The translations under genes and the position numbers were made by a program. A stretch of 64,000 nt of DNA from Fusibacter paucivorans. Its GTDB lineage: Bacteria > Bacillota > Clostridia > Peptostreptococcales > Acidaminobacteraceae. The stretch's first letter is position 1; each line of letters begins with the position of its first letter. A model generated the notes under the pieces. The model saw nothing but the letters and a program-made list of their open reading frames with translations. It ran no database searches and was not told the origin of the DNA. Of the stretch, positions 63,283-64,000 are shown piece by piece. The stretch spans positions 1-64,000 of the forward strand of contig NZ_JAHBCL010000009.1 in assembly GCF_018390735.1 (NCBI RefSeq), written 5' to 3'.

Positions 63283-64000
63283 GCCTGATCACCTCCACCG
63301 ATATATTTATAACATTTTACGAGGTGGTTCTCACCAACGTCAATCACCACGGGTTCACTCTCGCGGCACCTTGGCATGACGTCCGGGCATCTATCGGCAA
63401 AATTGCATCCGACCGGCAGATTGGCCGGGTTTGGCATCTGTCCTTTAATCGGTTTAAGGCGCTTAACATCTTCATGAAACTTCGGAATAGAATCAAACAG
63501 GCCTCTTGTATACGGATGTTTTGTATCATTGTAAACCTGCTCAATGGTTCCGTATTCAACAATTTCGCCAGCATACATAATGGCAACAGTTTCGCACACC
63601 TCTGCAACGACGCCGAGGTCGTGTGTAATCATCAAAAGCGACGTATTAAATTCTTTTTGCAGTTTTTCCATCAAGTCGAGCACTTGCTCCTGAATGGTTA
63701 CATCCAGTGCCGTCGTCGGCTCGTCAGCAATAAGCAGTTCCGGATTACATGCCAGCGAAATGGCGATGACAACGCGCTGCTTCATGCCGCCTGAAAATTG
63801 ATGCGGAAAATCCTTGAGTCGATTACCGGGAATGCCCACCGTTTCCAGCATTTCCTGTGCTTTAATATAGGCTTCGTCCCGCGGCATCTTTTGGTGCAGT
63901 CTAATGACTTCGGCAATTTGATCGCCAACGGTCATAACGGGGTTGAGCGCCGTCATGGGATCTTGAAAGATCATGGATATTTTATTCCCTCGAACTGCAC
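63279..64000 (-). CDS. oppD: Oligopeptide ABC transporter ATP-binding protein OppD (partial)
   Basis: The 3' part of a gene that continues past the right edge; about 240 residues are visible. After the codons for VRGNKIS comes [12 protein letters not shown] (the Q-loop), the signature [16 protein letters not shown], Walker [13 protein letters not shown], the H-loop and the C-terminal Cys-rich motif [17 protein letters not shown]. The N-terminal Walker A is outside the window. It is the partner of OppF in peptide import. Confidence 0.93.
   Translation of the reverse strand, partial: AVRGNKISMIFQDPMTALNPVMTVGDQIAEVIRLHQKMPRDEAYIKAQEMLETVGIPGNRLKDFPHQFSGGMKQRVVIAISLACNPELLIADEPTTALDVTIQEQVLDLMEKLQKEFNTSLLMITHDLGVVAEVCETVAIMYAGEIVEYGTIEQVYNDTKHPYTRGLFDSIPKFHEDVKRLKPIKGQMPNPANLPVGCNFADRCPDVMPRCRESEPVVIDVGENHLVKCYKYIGGGDQA

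Overview
The window looks like a chromosomal segment of an anaerobic low-GC Firmicute of the class Clostridia. The signs are strong Shine-Dalgarno sequences, sigma-A promoters, frequent TTG/GTG starts, lipoproteins without outer-membrane partners, [FeFe]-hydrogenase maturation genes, and families typical of clostridia (DUF3793, DUF1847, DUF5320, YjiH, CsbD). A Fusibacter-like relative is possible but cannot be proved from sequence alone. No rRNA, tRNA, CRISPR array or prophage was seen. The only mobile-element trace is the 5' end of a group II intron at the left edge, sitting just behind the terminator of a tetR gene.

Left part (1-12.1 kb): a TetR regulator, a membrane diguanylate cyclase followed by a YjiH-type membrane protein, a convergent PAS-GGDEF-HD-GYP protein, then an aspA-hydF-TM1266-type cluster linked to [FeFe]-hydrogenase maturation, driven by a near-consensus promoter with a structured leader. 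An RpiR regulator and a class V PLP enzyme with a cysteine-desulfurase-like Cys follow.

Middle part (12.5-31.6 kb): an aminotransferase and a DUF1847 protein; an operon in which an Xre regulator carrying a CarH-like cobalamin-binding module precedes an RND pump and its lipoprotein adaptor; an Mrp-type ATPase; an iron/cobalamin-type ABC operon (Ig-like surface protein, permease, ATPase, binding protein, TiaS-like enzyme) preceded by a promoter-aptamer-terminator unit that may be a new ncRNA or riboswitch; an MFS pump; a DUF3793-flavodoxin operon under a Fur-like box; and a DMT transporter with a GntR regulator.

Right part (31.7-64 kb): mostly small one- or two-gene units (AraC, DMT, GNAT, LysR, HAD phosphatase, patatin, D-cysteine desulfhydrase-like enzyme, 2-hydroxyacid dehydrogenase, DUF5320, membrane protein-TetR, EAL protein, VOC, AEC carrier, nitroreductase, YdcZ, two lipoproteins, a two-component system). 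A yjdF riboswitch lies before yjdF. A Na+/H+ antiporter gene heads an operon with RsbW-, RsbV- and RsbU-like partner-switching proteins; this operon and the adjacent csbD-like gene share sequences resembling clostridial sigma-B promoters. A blaI-blaR1 pair with a double operator, a MalY/PatB lyase, a nitrilase-family amidase and oppD(partial)-oppF close the window.

The most interesting points are: (1) a shared operator-like palindrome (GGGCATATGCCC core) at the same place in the promoters of mrp and the DUF5320 gene; (2) the cobalamin-binding Xre regulator of an RND pump; (3) the unidentified RNA upstream of the ABC operon; (4) the antiporter/partner-switch operon with sigma-B-like promoters; (5) the Fur-like flavodoxin operon; and (6) the yjdF riboswitch with a visible anti-Shine-Dalgarno. 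Many start codons below were moved inward from the longest reading frame to match a ribosome binding site; these choices are inferences.
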